Assembly: GCA_002495685.1 (NCBI GenBank)
Contig: DAGJ01000021.1
Coordinates: 116,931 to 180,930, forward strand
DNA: 64,000 nt
Source: Methanobrevibacter sp. UBA412
Lineage (GTDB): Archaea > Methanobacteriota > Methanobacteria > Methanobacteriales > Methanobacteriaceae
Direction of reading: 5' to 3'
Shown here piece by piece: positions 16,290 to 30,588 of the stretch. Position numbers and translations under genes: made by a program. The first letter of the stretch is position 1; each line of letters opens with the position of its first letter. The notes under the pieces were generated by a model, which was not told the origin of the DNA, ran no database searches, and saw only the letters and a list, made by a program, of their open reading frames with translations.

Positions 16290-17519
16290 ATGTCAATTAA
16301 CTTTAACACATTAGATGATTTTGAAATAGAAGGAAAAACAGTTCTTATAAGAATTGATATAAACTCACCTGTAGACCCCTCATCTGGAACAATTTTAGAT
16401 GACACCCGAGAAAAATTACATTCCGAAACATTAAAAGAATTATCAAACAAAGGTGCAAAAACAGTTATTCTAGCCCACCAAAGCAGACCAGGAAAAACTG
16501 ATTTCACAACTCTAAAACAACACGCTGAAGTATTAACAGATATCCTAAGCATACACGTTAAATATGTAGACTCAATATTTTCAGTTAGAGCAAAAAAAGC
16601 AATAAGAGATTTAAAAGAAGGTGAATTACTCCTTCTTGAAAATGCAAGATTTTTCTCAGAAGAAACACTTCAAAGAACTCCAGAAGAACAATCAAAATCA
16701 ATAATGGTAAAAGAATTATCCCCACTTATAGATTTATTTATAAACGATGCATTTGCAGCAGCACACAGATCACAAGTTTCACTTGTAGGATTCACTAAAA
16801 AAGTTCCTTCAGCAGCAGGCAGAGTAATGGAAAAAGAATTAAAAATACTCACTGAAGCATTAGATAATGTTAAAAAACCATGTGTATTTGTTCTTGGAGG
16901 AATGAAAGCAGACGACTCCATAATGGTAATGGAAAATGTATTAAGAAATGGAACAGCAGACACAGTTATAACTTCAGGTATAATAGCAAATATTTTATTA
17001 TGGGCAGCTGGAACTGATATTAAAGATGTTAATAAAGATTTCATTAAAAATAAAGGTTACTATAATATGGTGGATAAATCAAAACAACTACTTAAAGAAT
17101 TCCCCAATCAAATAGTATATCCAAAAGATGTAGCAGTAACTGTAGATGGAGAAAGAGAAGACTTACCTATTAACCAAATAACAAATCATTCAATCTTTGA
17201 TATAGGTAAAGAAACAATTAAAGAATATGCAAAAATAATTAGAGATGCAAAAACAATATTTGCTAATGGTCCAGCAGGGGTCTTTGAAAATCCGAAATTT
17301 GCAATAGGCACTGAAGATATAATAAATTCTATAGCAATATCTAAAGGTTATAGTATAATTGGTGGAGGACATATTGCTGCAGCTACTACTAGTTTAGGAT
17401 ATGAAGATAAAATGGATCATGTAAGTAGTGGTGGTGGAGCTTGTATAAGTTTACTTGCAGGAAAAAAATTACCAGCAGTTAAAGCTTTAGAAGATTCTGC
17501 AAAAAATTTTGAAAAATAA
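16290..17519 (+). CDS. pgk: Phosphoglycerate kinase
   Basis: Pgk interconverts 3-phosphoglycerate plus ATP and 1,3-bisphosphoglycerate plus ADP; in a methanogen this mainly serves gluconeogenesis. The 409-residue protein has the substrate loop VLIRIDINSPVDPSSG, then LLENARFFSEE and NDAFAAAHRSQVSLVGF. The C-terminal nucleotide end is IIGGGHIAAATTSLG and SSGGGACISLLAGK. The ATG at 16290 is preceded by TAGG within 15 nt. It converges with thiE, and a T-rich stretch at 17549-17560 probably ends transcription. Confidence 0.95.
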   Translation: MSINFNTLDDFEIEGKTVLIRIDINSPVDPSSGTILDDTREKLHSETLKELSNKGAKTVILAHQSRPGKTDFTTLKQHAEVLTDILSIHVKYVDSIFSVRAKKAIRDLKEGELLLLENARFFSEETLQRTPEEQSKSIMVKELSPLIDLFINDAFAAAHRSQVSLVGFTKKVPSAAGRVMEKELKILTEALDNVKKPCVFVLGGMKADDSIMVMENVLRNGTADTVITSGIIANILLWAAGTDIKDVNKDFIKNKGYYNMVDKSKQLLKEFPNQIVYPKDVAVTVDGEREDLPINQITNHSIFDIGKETIKEYAKIIRDAKTIFANGPAGVFENPKFAIGTEDIINSIAISKGYSIIGGGHIAAATTSLGYEDKMDHVSSGGGACISLLAGKKLPAVKALEDSAKNFEK

Positions 17520-17556
17520 AATTAAATTTTAAATATTATTTTAATTTCCTTTTTTT

Positions 17557-18189
17557 TTATTTTATAGCATCAAATTCTTTTTTTAAATTTTCACTAGTAA
17601 ATTCAGGATCTTCACTTTCCATAATCGCTGAGACAACACAAATCCCTTCAATATTTGTACCTTTAAAATCTTTAACATTAGATTCATTAACTCCACCTAT
17701 AACAACAACTGGAATATTTACAGAATCTGCAATATTTTTCAAATCTTGAAGACTTATATGTGGAGCATTAGGTTTTGTTGGAGATGGAAAAACAGCACCA
17801 GATCCAATATAATCTGCACCATCATTTTCAGCTTTTTTTGCTTGTTCTACAGTTTGAGCTGAAACACCAAGTAACATATCCTGTCCAATTGCTTTTCTAA
17901 CTTCAGCAGCATCAATATCACTTTGACCTACATGAACTCCATCAGCTTCTAAATCCATTGCTATAGCTACATTATTATCAATAATAAATGGAATATTATA
18001 TTTTTTAGCTATTTTCTGAACTTTTTTACCTATTTCTAAAAATTCAGTTAAAGGTAATTCTTTTTCACGAACTTGAAGCATTGTAATGCCACCTTTAGCT
18101 GCTTTTTCAATAATGTTTAAAAATTCATCTTCAGTTTTATTTTTATTATTAGTTACTAAGTATAAACTATAATCAATATCTTTATTCAT
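17557..18189 (-). CDS. thiE: Thiamine-phosphate synthase
   Basis: ThiE joins hydroxymethylpyrimidine diphosphate and hydroxyethylthiazole phosphate to give thiamine phosphate. The 210-residue TIM-barrel protein has YLVTNN at the N-terminus, GGITMLQVREKEL for pyrophosphate contacts, PFIIDNNVAIAMDLEADGVHVGQSD, and VVVIGGVNESN near the end. All are typical of ThiE. It lies 23 nt after thiM on the same strand, so the pair forms a salvage operon. A long palindrome upstream of thiM probably controls both. Confidence 0.94.
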   Translation of the reverse strand: MNKDIDYSLYLVTNNKNKTEDEFLNIIEKAAKGGITMLQVREKELPLTEFLEIGKKVQKIAKKYNIPFIIDNNVAIAMDLEADGVHVGQSDIDAAEVRKAIGQDMLLGVSAQTVEQAKKAENDGADYIGSGAVFPSPTKPNAPHISLQDLKNIADSVNIPVVVIGGVNESNVKDFKGTNIEGICVVSAIMESEDPEFTSENLKKEFDAIK

Positions 18190-18212
18190 AATTAATCATT
18201 TCCTTTATTTTT

Positions 18213-19085
18213 TTAACATATTTCTTTAATTTTTGCTTCTTTCTTTAAATCTTCTGGAGAAGTTTTGTATAAATAATCTATAAGCATAGTTCTAAAACTA
18301 CCAGTACCTAAATTATTTTCTTTAACATATTCACTAGCTTTTTCTCCAGCAATTCCCATATGGGCTGTTGCAGCTATTGCTCCAATGAATGGGTTGTTTA
18401 CACTTTCATAGACACCAACTATCATACTTAACATACAGCCACTACCAGTGATTAATGACATCATTTCATCACCATTACTTATACTATAAGTTTGTTCTCC
18501 ATTTGATATTAAATCTATTGGTCCACTTGCGACTATAATAATGTTTAAGTTTTTAGCTATCTTTTTAACTATTGCAGCATTTTCTCTGAGATTTTTTTCA
18601 CTAATTAAATCATTATCATTAGCATCTACTCCAACTGCTCCTGTTGTACTGTCTTTGGTTATTTCCATTAAATCTCCAACAGCTCTTATTTCAGACATGT
18701 TTCCCTTAATACATGTAATTTTATGATTTTTTATTAAGTATTTAATTATGTTTTTTCTGTTTTCTGTAACACTTATTCCTACTGGATCTATTATTACAGG
18801 GGTATTGTTCTCATCAGTTCTTTTACAAGATTCTTTTATTATTTTGATGGACATACTGTTTAATTTTCCAATGTTTATTACAAAGGATTGTGCTATTGCT
18901 GCAAAATCTGCACCATCTTCATCGTCATCAAACATTGCTGCAGTTCCCCCTACTGCTAACATTGCATTAGTACAATCATTTATGGTTACATTATTTGTTA
19001 ATCCCACTGTTAATGGTTTTTCACTCTTTACAGTTTCTAAAGCTTTTAGTATTTCATTGGTTATGGTTTTAGCTTTTTTTTTCAT
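18213..19085 (-). CDS. thiM: Hydroxyethylthiazole kinase
   Basis: ThiM phosphorylates the thiazole alcohol for thiamine salvage. Visible parts are VGLTNNVTINDCTNAMLAVGGTAAM (about 30-54; quoted here only as a region), TPVIIDPVG, ITCIKGNMSEI, and the ATP-site/catalytic cysteine segment LITGSGCMLS. I chose the ATG at 19085 rather than 19097: the sequence between them contains GAGG, which then sits 6 nt before the second ATG, as expected for a ribosome site. This gives 290 residues beginning MKKKAKTITN. thiE follows after 23 nt. Confidence 0.92.
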   Translation of the reverse strand: MKKKAKTITNEILKALETVKSEKPLTVGLTNNVTINDCTNAMLAVGGTAAMFDDDEDGADFAAIAQSFVINIGKLNSMSIKIIKESCKRTDENNTPVIIDPVGISVTENRKNIIKYLIKNHKITCIKGNMSEIRAVGDLMEITKDSTTGAVGVDANDNDLISEKNLRENAAIVKKIAKNLNIIIVASGPIDLISNGEQTYSISNGDEMMSLITGSGCMLSMIVGVYESVNNPFIGAIAATAHMGIAGEKASEYVKENNLGTGSFRTMLIDYLYKTSPEDLKKEAKIKEIC

Positions 19086-19142
19086 TGTTATCCTCATTTT
19101 AAAAATTTTCTTTGGAGATATTATTTTTGTTATTGTAACTTA

Positions 19143-19176
19143 AATAATTTGTCATGAATATTCATGATAAATTATT
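19143..19176. promoter_or_regulatory. 34-bp near-perfect palindrome upstream of thiM, candidate operator
   Basis: Arms AATAATTTGTCATGAAT (19143-19159) and ATTCATGATAAATTATT (19160-19176) abut with no spacer. They are complementary at 16 of 17 positions (only G19151/T19168 mismatch). It lies 58 nt upstream of the thiM start and about 75 nt upstream of tRNA-Thr, inside a divergent promoter region. That position favours a protein-binding operator over a terminator. A ThiR-type thiamine repressor is one candidate reader (inference). Confidence 0.6.
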
Positions 19177-19192
19177 CTTTTTTTCAAATAAC

Positions 19193-19207
19193 CGAAAAGT
19201 ATTTAAA
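19193..19207 (+). promoter_or_regulatory. Promoter (BRE plus TATA box) of tRNA-Thr
   Basis: CGAAAAG (19193-19199) followed by TATTTAAA (19200-19207) matches an archaeal BRE/TATA pair. A start about 25 nt downstream, near 19228, would leave a short 5' leader before the tRNA at 19252. Confidence 0.55.
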
Positions 19208-19249
19208 TGAAAATAAACTAACAACTTAATGTTGAATATTTTATTTATG

Positions 19250-19325
<76 letters not shown>

Positions 19326-19474
19326 TGATAAATATATTATCTAATAAAAAAATATTATCTATTAAGATAAATTATTTTTCACAATTTTTAATTAATTTTC
19401 AACATAAATTTTATTAAATTGAATCAAATAAGAGTTATATTTATAAGTAATGAAAACATAATATATTATATCTT

Positions 19475-19549
<75 letters not shown>

Positions 19550-19560
19550 TCAAATATCTA

Positions 19561-19634
<74 letters not shown>

Positions 19635-19748
19635 TTTCATATTTGTATTGGTGAAAAGGATAAAATTTAATCCTATTCTATCTTAACTATTTTGTTTAAG
19701 ATGTGAAATAATTATTTTTATTTTAAAAAATAATTAAAAAACAATACC

Positions 19749-19758
19749 TTTATATATA
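19749..19758 (+). promoter_or_regulatory. TATA box of tRNA-Asp
   Basis: TTTATATATA at 19749-19758 is a near-ideal archaeal TATA box. The expected start lies near 19780, about 40 nt before the mature tRNA at 19822. Confidence 0.6.
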
Positions 19759-19821
19759 TGTAAAATCAATACTGTATTAATGGGCAAAATTTAAGATTTT
19801 TGTTCATGATTTGTAATATTT

Positions 19822-19893
19822 GCCCTGGTGGTGTAGGGGCTATCATGTGGGCCTGTCGAGCCCGCGACTTGGGTTCAAATCCCGGCCAGGGCG
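19822..19893 (+). tRNA. tRNA-Asp (anticodon GTC)
   Basis: The acceptor stem GCCCTGG pairs with CCAGGGC. The anticodon stem TGGGC/GCCCG encloses CTGTCGA, giving GTC. The T arm has TTGGGTTCAAATCCCGG, and the discriminator is G, as expected for tRNA-Asp. No intron. Confidence 0.93.
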
Positions 19894-20042
19894 TTTAAAT
19901 ATTTAAGCCTATTATAGAGTGCATATGCCTATTCAAAAGGACATAAAAAAATTATAATTTTAAATATTAAAACCTACATTTAAATACTACAAAAACGTAA
20001 ATACTATAGTATTAATATAACAATTATTTTCATTTGTAATCA

Positions 20043-20130
<88 letters not shown>

Positions 20131-20201
20131 CATACTTTATATTAATTACTAGATATTTTAATCGAATTTCGAATTTAATTTATTCTATTTGGAGGAATAT
20201 T

Positions 20202-20435
20202 GTGAAGATGAATATTCTAGAACATCATTATGTTCCAAAGCATGAAATTTTAACTGATTCTGAAACTAAGAAATTTACAAAAAGCTTAGAATATGATGTT
20301 GAAGAATTACCTAAAATTAAAGCAAAAGATCCTGTTGCAAAAGCTATAGATGCTAAACCAGGAGATATTTTAAGAATTACTAGAGATAGTCAAACTGCAG
20401 GAACCTTTTTAACCTACAGACTAGTTGAAGAGTAA
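20202..20435 (+). CDS. rpoH: DNA-directed RNA polymerase subunit H (Rpb5-like)
   Basis: RpoH is the 77-residue archaeal counterpart of the C-terminal domain of eukaryotic Rpb5, part of the polymerase jaw. It shows the family's HHYVPKHEILTDSE beginning, the LPKIKAKDPVAKAIDAKPGD core and the ILRITRDS...YRLVEE end. The GTG at 20202 is the likely start, because GGAGG (20191-20195) is 6 nt upstream; the ATG two codons later is 12 nt away. It opens the RNA-polymerase gene block, but an unusually long gap separates it from rpoB2. Confidence 0.95.
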   Translation: MKMNILEHHYVPKHEILTDSETKKFTKSLEYDVEELPKIKAKDPVAKAIDAKPGDILRITRDSQTAGTFLTYRLVEE

Positions 20436-20848
20436 AAAAAGATAAAATTTTTTTTACTAAAACTAAATCATTTTTTCTTATAAAACTATAAAAAATAGGT
20501 AAAAATTTCAAATTAAAAATTTAAGGGTTCAAAGCTGGTTATTTTTTAGGATTCAATTTTTAATTAACAATAATAACTACAAATTAAACCTTTCAAGCAA
20601 GAAAAATTAACGAATTGATATTTAAATTTATTAAATATCAAGGAAAAAATTATAAAAAAAATATTTTGTATAAAAAAATAATTAAATTCAAGAAAATTAT
20701 CTAGATAAAATTTTTTTTTAAAACTTCTTAACTATTATAATATAATTAAGAGTACTTAATCTATTTTAAAAAAATAATTATAAAGAATTTTAACAATTTT
20801 TTTTTATTTACAAAAAAATTTTAATTATTATAAATCTGGAGGAAGTCC
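20436..20848. other. 413-bp non-coding gap inside the RNA-polymerase gene block, with a perfect 11-bp hairpin
   Basis: No reading frame of note is present. A perfect inverted repeat, TTGATATTTAA (20615-20625) and TTAAATATCAA (20631-20641) with a 5-nt loop, stands near the middle. It lacks a downstream T tract. A second, weaker TCTTAA/TTAAGA pair lies at about 20729-20754. The rest is A/T-rich; a promoter for rpoB2 probably lies in the last 100 bp. Neighbouring subunit genes here are normally separated by only tens of bases, so this gap suggests that rpoH and rpoB2 are separately expressed. Confidence 0.5.
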
Positions 20849-22405
20849 ATGAAAGAAAATACATGGGGTTTAGTAAACTCATTTTTTGATGAATACCAAT
20901 TGGTAGATCACCATTTAAAATCTTACAACGACTTTGTTAACAATCGTATACAAAAAATTATTGATATAACCGATCCAATAAGCTTAGAAAATGGTAAATA
21001 TACTGTAAGAACAGGTAAATTACATATCCATAAACCATTCACTAAAGAAGCAGATGGATCAAAAAGTATGATTTATCCAACTGAAGCAAGATTAAGAAAC
21101 TTAAATTATTCAGCACATATGTACTTAGAAATGACATTAGACGAAGAAGGACAACCACAAAATCCACTCACTGAAGAAGATGAAGTATACATAGGTGAAT
21201 TACCACTTATGCTTAAATCTGATATTTGCCATTTACATGGACTTAATGCTGATGAATTAGTTGCTAAAGGAGAAGATCCAAAAGACCCAGGTGGATATTT
21301 CATAGTAAACGGTTCTGAAAGAGCAGTAGTTACAATGGAAGAAATTGCTCCAAACAAAATCATATTAGAAAGAATTGGAGAATTTGAAGATAGAAGAGCA
21401 AAAGCAATAGTAACTTCTATTAAAAGTGGTTTCAGAGCAAGAATATCTTTAGAATATAAAAAACCACGTAAAAGTGGTGTTTTCCTAAGAATTTCTTTCC
21501 CATATGTACCTGGAGAAATACCTCTTGTGATTTTACTTAGAGCATTAGGATTATCTACTGATGAAAAAATCATCACAGCAATATCTGAAAACTTCAACTA
21601 CCAAATGGTAATTGCAGATGATATGCAAGTATCCTCATCCCAACTTAAAATCGATTCTGAAGAATTAGAAGAATTATCTGCTGAAGAAAAAGAAGATTAC
21701 TTAACTCAAGCAGCAATAAAATTCATAGGAAATCGTGTAGCAAAAGGTATGACTGAAGAATACAGAATCAAAAGAGCTGAAGATGTTATTGACAGATACT
21801 TATTACCACACATGGGAACCGAACCAGAAAGACGTCATGATAAAGCAATATACCTTGCAGAAATGACTGAAATGTTACTCCAAGTAATAGCTGGAGAAAG
21901 AGATCCCCATGATAAGGATCACTACACTAACAAAAGACTCAGAGTATCTGGAGATTTAATGGAAGATTTATTTAGAGTAGCTTTCACAAGTCTAACTAGA
22001 GATATGAGTTACCAATTAGAAAGAAGCTTATCACGTGGAAAAACATTATCTATTAAACAAGCAGTACGTTCAGATGTACTAACAGAAAATATTAAACATG
22101 CTATAGCAACAGGTAATTGGGTAGGTGGAAGAGCTGGAGTAAGTCAATTATTAGATAGAACCAGTTACATGGGAACACTTTCACATTTAAGACGTGTAGT
22201 ATCCCCATTAACAAGAAGTCAACCCCACTTTGAAGCAAGAGATTTACACCCAACACAATTTGGTAAAATATGTCCAAATGAAACTCCAGAAGGACCTAAT
22301 TGTGGATTAGTTAAAAACTTAGCATTATTATGTAAAATATCCGAAGGTTCAGACACTCAAGAAATAGTAGATACCATTGAATCAATGAATGTATTAAACA
22401 AATAA
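20849..22405 (+). CDS. rpoB2: DNA-directed RNA polymerase subunit B'' (N-terminal half of the beta-like subunit)
   Basis: This 518-residue protein covers the protrusion, lobe and fork of the second-largest subunit. Motifs include [22 protein letters not shown] (region about 148-169), the [13 protein letters not shown] lobe area, and the fork region [19 protein letters not shown] followed by [20 protein letters not shown] at the end. The split between B'' and B' after [18 protein letters not shown] is typical of many methanogens. TGGAGG precedes the ATG at 20849. rpoB1 starts 14 nt after the stop. Confidence 0.96.
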   Translation: MKENTWGLVNSFFDEYQLVDHHLKSYNDFVNNRIQKIIDITDPISLENGKYTVRTGKLHIHKPFTKEADGSKSMIYPTEARLRNLNYSAHMYLEMTLDEEGQPQNPLTEEDEVYIGELPLMLKSDICHLHGLNADELVAKGEDPKDPGGYFIVNGSERAVVTMEEIAPNKIILERIGEFEDRRAKAIVTSIKSGFRARISLEYKKPRKSGVFLRISFPYVPGEIPLVILLRALGLSTDEKIITAISENFNYQMVIADDMQVSSSQLKIDSEELEELSAEEKEDYLTQAAIKFIGNRVAKGMTEEYRIKRAEDVIDRYLLPHMGTEPERRHDKAIYLAEMTEMLLQVIAGERDPHDKDHYTNKRLRVSGDLMEDLFRVAFTSLTRDMSYQLERSLSRGKTLSIKQAVRSDVLTENIKHAIATGNWVGGRAGVSQLLDRTSYMGTLSHLRRVVSPLTRSQPHFEARDLHPTQFGKICPNETPEGPNCGLVKNLALLCKISEGSDTQEIVDTIESMNVLNK

Positions 22406-22419
22406 TCAGGAGGAATTCC

Positions 22420-24252
<1,833 letters not shown>

Positions 24253-24312
24253 GAAACTTAACAAAGACGGACTTATGATTACTAATAAAATATATTAAAA
24301 GGAGCTAATATT

Positions 24313-28096
<3,784 letters not shown>

Positions 28097-28105
28097 AGGA
28101 GGCAG

Positions 28106-28405
28106 ATGATGGACGTAGATAGAGGAATAAGAGTCGCAGTAGACACAGGAGATGTCACATTAGGCTCAGAAAAAGCAATTCAATCTTTAAAATTAGGAAG
28201 AGGTTTATTAGCTGTAGTAGCAGCAAACAGTCCTAAAGAAATTAAAGAAGATGTTGAATACTATTCAAAACTTTCTGAAATACCATTCATAACATATGAA
28301 GGTACCAGTGTAGAATTAGGTTCTGTTTGTGGAAAACCATTCACAGTAGCAACTTTAATCATTAACGATCCAGGAGATTCTACTATATTAGAAATATTGG
28401 GGTAG
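28106..28405 (+). CDS. rpl30e: Ribosomal protein L30e
   Basis: L30e is a small RNA-binding protein of the L7Ae family in the large ribosomal subunit. The 99-residue sequence shows the DRGIRVAVDTGDVTLGSEKAIQSL beginning, VVAANSPKEIKEDVEYYSKL and the EGTSVELGSVCGKPFTVATLII core. Two adjacent ATGs occur. GGAGG (28098-28102) is 3 nt before the first and 6 nt before the second (28109), so the second may be used. The position between rpoA2 and nusA is the standard archaeal order. Confidence 0.94.
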   Translation: MMDVDRGIRVAVDTGDVTLGSEKAIQSLKLGRGLLAVVAANSPKEIKEDVEYYSKLSEIPFITYEGTSVELGSVCGKPFTVATLIINDPGDSTILEILG

Positions 28406-28411
28406 ATTTAA

Positions 28412-28843
28412 TTGTCTATTAAATTTAATGCAAATGAAATCAGATACATAGCTCTCTTTGAGAGTTTAACTGGTGCAATGGTAAAAGATTGTATCATTGA
28501 TGAAGATAATAGTAAAGTAACCTTTGTTGTTAAAAATGGAGACATGGGCTTAGCTATCGGTAAAGGTGGAAGCACAGTCAACAAAGTTCAAAAAGCTGTA
28601 GATAAAGGTGTTGAAATCATCGAATTTTCAGAAGATCCAACAACTTTCATAAAAAATATTTTAGCTCCAGCAGAACTTAAAAACATTAAAGTTCTCCAAA
28701 AAGAAACAGGTGAAAAAATAGCTACAGTTGCAACAGACTCTGTTAACAAACGTATTGCCATTGGTAAAAACGGTGTTAACATAGAAAGAGCTAAACTTTT
28801 AGCTAAAAGACAACATAATATAAGTAATATCATTTTAAAATAA
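28412..28843 (+). CDS. nusA: Transcription elongation factor NusA-like KH protein
   Basis: Archaeal NusA homologues contain only the two KH RNA-binding domains. In this 143-residue protein the first has AIGKGGSTVNKVQKAVDKG (about 51-69) and the second IGKNGVNIERAKLLAKRQ (about 116-133), each with a GxxG-type loop. The start is TTG at 28412, close behind the rpl30e stop, with TTGGGGT upstream. It ends the polymerase operon: a 12-bp terminator hairpin overlaps its stop codon. Confidence 0.94.
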   Translation: MSIKFNANEIRYIALFESLTGAMVKDCIIDEDNSKVTFVVKNGDMGLAIGKGGSTVNKVQKAVDKGVEIIEFSEDPTTFIKNILAPAELKNIKVLQKETGEKIATVATDSVNKRIAIGKNGVNIERAKLLAKRQHNISNIILK

Positions 28844-28873
28844 ATAAGATATTACTTATTTTTTCTTTTTTTA
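28820..28873 (+). terminator. Strong hairpin terminator overlapping the nusA stop codon
   Basis: Perfect 12-nt arms, ATAAGTAATATC (28820-28831) and GATATTACTTAT (28848-28859), flank a 16-nt loop that contains the nusA stop. They are followed by TTTTTTC and a seven-T run. This is the clearest bacterial-style terminator shape in the window and marks the end of the rpo-rpl30e-nusA unit. Confidence 0.75.
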
Positions 28874-29437
28874 AAAATATTTAATAATTAAATTAACTAA
28901 AAACTTTTTCTAAAATAGATTTTTTTCAAAAAATAAACTTGAAAAAACATAACATATATAAATGTAGTAAAACATAATTATTGATATTATAGGTATGGTT
29001 ACATAAACCAAATTTTAATGTTATAAAAAAAATGTATTTAGTAAATACTATGAAGCTAAATGTGTGCAATTTAGTTACAATAGAAATTTCCTTTATAACA
29101 AAAAACCTATTAAAATTAAATAAATCCATAAATCAACATATTGTATAAAAATTAAATAATACTAATTTTTTAAAATCAATTTGTTTTAACACTTAAAATT
29201 AATCAATAATATTAATCAGTGTTAACGTTATTTATTTAATGAAAAAATAATCCAAAAACTAAATATAAAAAAATTATATTACTAAATATAATTAGCTAAT
29301 TATATTAAAAAATACAATTTATAAACCTTCAAATTAGTTTTAAAACTAAAATAAGGTATTATTACAAAAAAAATAGATTCTATAATTATAATATCTATTA
29401 TAAATTAGAAATTTAGATTGCTATAAAAAAATTATAT
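28874..29437. other. Long non-coding gap before rps12, with several inverted repeats
   Basis: No convincing gene is present. Inverted repeats occur at 29034-29048 (GTATTT/AAATAC) and 29056-29074 (CTAAAT/ATTTAG around GTGTGCA). A larger hairpin at 29186-29225 has outer arms TTAACACT/AGTGTTAA and inner arms ATTAAT/ATTAAT. Promoters for the translation operon should lie toward the right end; TTATAAAT near 29399 and CTATAAAAA at 29421-29429 are candidates. The rest is A/T-rich. Confidence 0.4.
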
Positions 29438-29521
29438 TGTGAAGAAAGAAAATTTTATAGTAAATCGCAGCGGTGGATTTCTAATTCATAATCATGAATT
29501 ATATTATTATAATCTTTCACA
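29438..29521 (+). promoter_or_regulatory. Candidate structured mRNA leader of the rps12-rps7-fusA operon
   Basis: The 84-nt segment can fold as a three-way junction. Outer stem: TGTGAA (29438-29443) with TTCACA (29516-29521). Hairpin one: TAG-AAATC (29458-29466, one bulge) with GATTT-CTA (29476-29483), closing on loop GCAGCGGTG. Hairpin two: TAATTCAT (29482-29489) with ATGAATTA (29494-29501), loop AATC. Hairpins one and two share two bases, so they may partly compete. The GC-rich loop stands out in DNA that is otherwise nearly all A/T. The segment ends 24 nt before the rps12 ATG. Folding was done by eye. Confidence 0.5.
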
Positions 29522-29545
29522 GACAAAAGAAAAAGAGGATATAAT

Positions 29546-29971
29546 ATGCCAGGACTTTTTGCTGCAAAAAAATTAAAAAGTAAAAGACAACATTTTAAAT
29601 GGAAAGATGTGGAATACAAAAGAAAAGCTTTAAGATTAGATGTTAAAGCAGATCCTTTAGAAGGAGCTCCACAAGCACGAGGAATTGTAATTGAAAAAGT
29701 AGGAATAGAAGCAAAACAACCTAACTCTGCAATTCGTAAATGTGTACGTGTTCAATTAATTAAGAACGGTAAACAATTAACAGCATTCGCTCCAGGGGAC
29801 AATGCTATAGGATTTATCGATGAGCACGATGAAGTAATGATTGAAGGAATCGGAGGACCATCCGGAAGATCCATGGGAGATATTCCTGGGGTTCGTTGGA
29901 AAGTATCTAAAGTTAATAATGTAGCTTTAGAACAAATGGTATCTGGAAAAATTGAAAAACCAGTAAGATAA
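29546..29971 (+). CDS. rps12: 30S ribosomal protein S12
   Basis: S12 lines the decoding centre. The 141-residue archaeal form begins [15 protein letters not shown] and contains [20 protein letters not shown], the decoding loop around [18 protein letters not shown] and the [20 protein letters not shown] segment. GAGG lies 7 nt before the ATG at 29546. It starts the rps12-rps7-fusA-tuf-rps10 translation cluster; rps7 follows after 14 nt. Confidence 0.96.
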   Translation: MPGLFAAKKLKSKRQHFKWKDVEYKRKALRLDVKADPLEGAPQARGIVIEKVGIEAKQPNSAIRKCVRVQLIKNGKQLTAFAPGDNAIGFIDEHDEVMIEGIGGPSGRSMGDIPGVRWKVSKVNNVALEQMVSGKIEKPVR

Positions 29972-29985
29972 GTGAGGTAATCCGT

Positions 29986-30546
29986 ATGAGTCAAATTTTT
30001 GAAAAATATGAATTAGATGATGTTAAAATTTCTGATTTAGGTTTAAATGGATACATCTGCTTAGATGAAACCATTGTTCCTCATACATCAGGTCGACATG
30101 TTAAAAGACAATTTGCAAAATCTAAAGTATCTATCGTAGAAAGATTAATGAACAAATTAATGAGAACTGAAAGAAATTCTGGTAAAAAAAATAAAGCATA
30201 CATTACAGTAAGAGATGCATTAGAAATTATTCAAAAGAAAACCAAACAAAATCCAGTTCAAATCTTAGTAAAAGCTGTAGAAAAATCTGCACCTCGTGAA
30301 GAAACTACTCGTATTAAATACGGTGGAATAGGATACCAAGTAGCTGTAGATATTTCCCCACAAAGAAGAGTAGATTTAGCATTAGGTTTCATAAGTTTAG
30401 GAACAATGCAATCAGCATTCAAAAACAAACAATCTATGGCACAATGTTTAGCTAATGAATTATTAATGGCTTCAAATGAAGATTCTAGAAGCTTTGCATT
30501 ACGTAAGAAAGAAGAAAAAGAAAGAGTAGCAAAAGCTGCACATTAA
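29986..30546 (+). CDS. rps7: 30S ribosomal protein S7
   Basis: S7 nucleates assembly of the small-subunit head. The 186-residue sequence has the HTSGRHVKRQFAKSKVSIVERL region, NPVQILVKAVEKSAPREETTRIKYGG and the C-terminal LANELLMASNEDSRSFALRKKEE helix. GAGGTAATC precedes the ATG. In bacteria S7 represses its own operon by binding mRNA that mimics 16S rRNA; whether that happens here through the rps12 leader is an open question. fusA follows 42 nt downstream. Confidence 0.96.
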   Translation: MSQIFEKYELDDVKISDLGLNGYICLDETIVPHTSGRHVKRQFAKSKVSIVERLMNKLMRTERNSGKKNKAYITVRDALEIIQKKTKQNPVQILVKAVEKSAPREETTRIKYGGIGYQVAVDISPQRRVDLALGFISLGTMQSAFKNKQSMAQCLANELLMASNEDSRSFALRKKEEKERVAKAAH

Positions 30547-30588
30547 GTGTTAAAATAACACAAAAAATTATTATTATAGGTGATTATT

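Noticed and set aside
28926-29129. 67-residue minus-strand frame in the gap before rps12
   Set aside because: Composition is Phe/Ile/Asn-rich as expected from random A/T DNA, and there is no ribosome-binding site.
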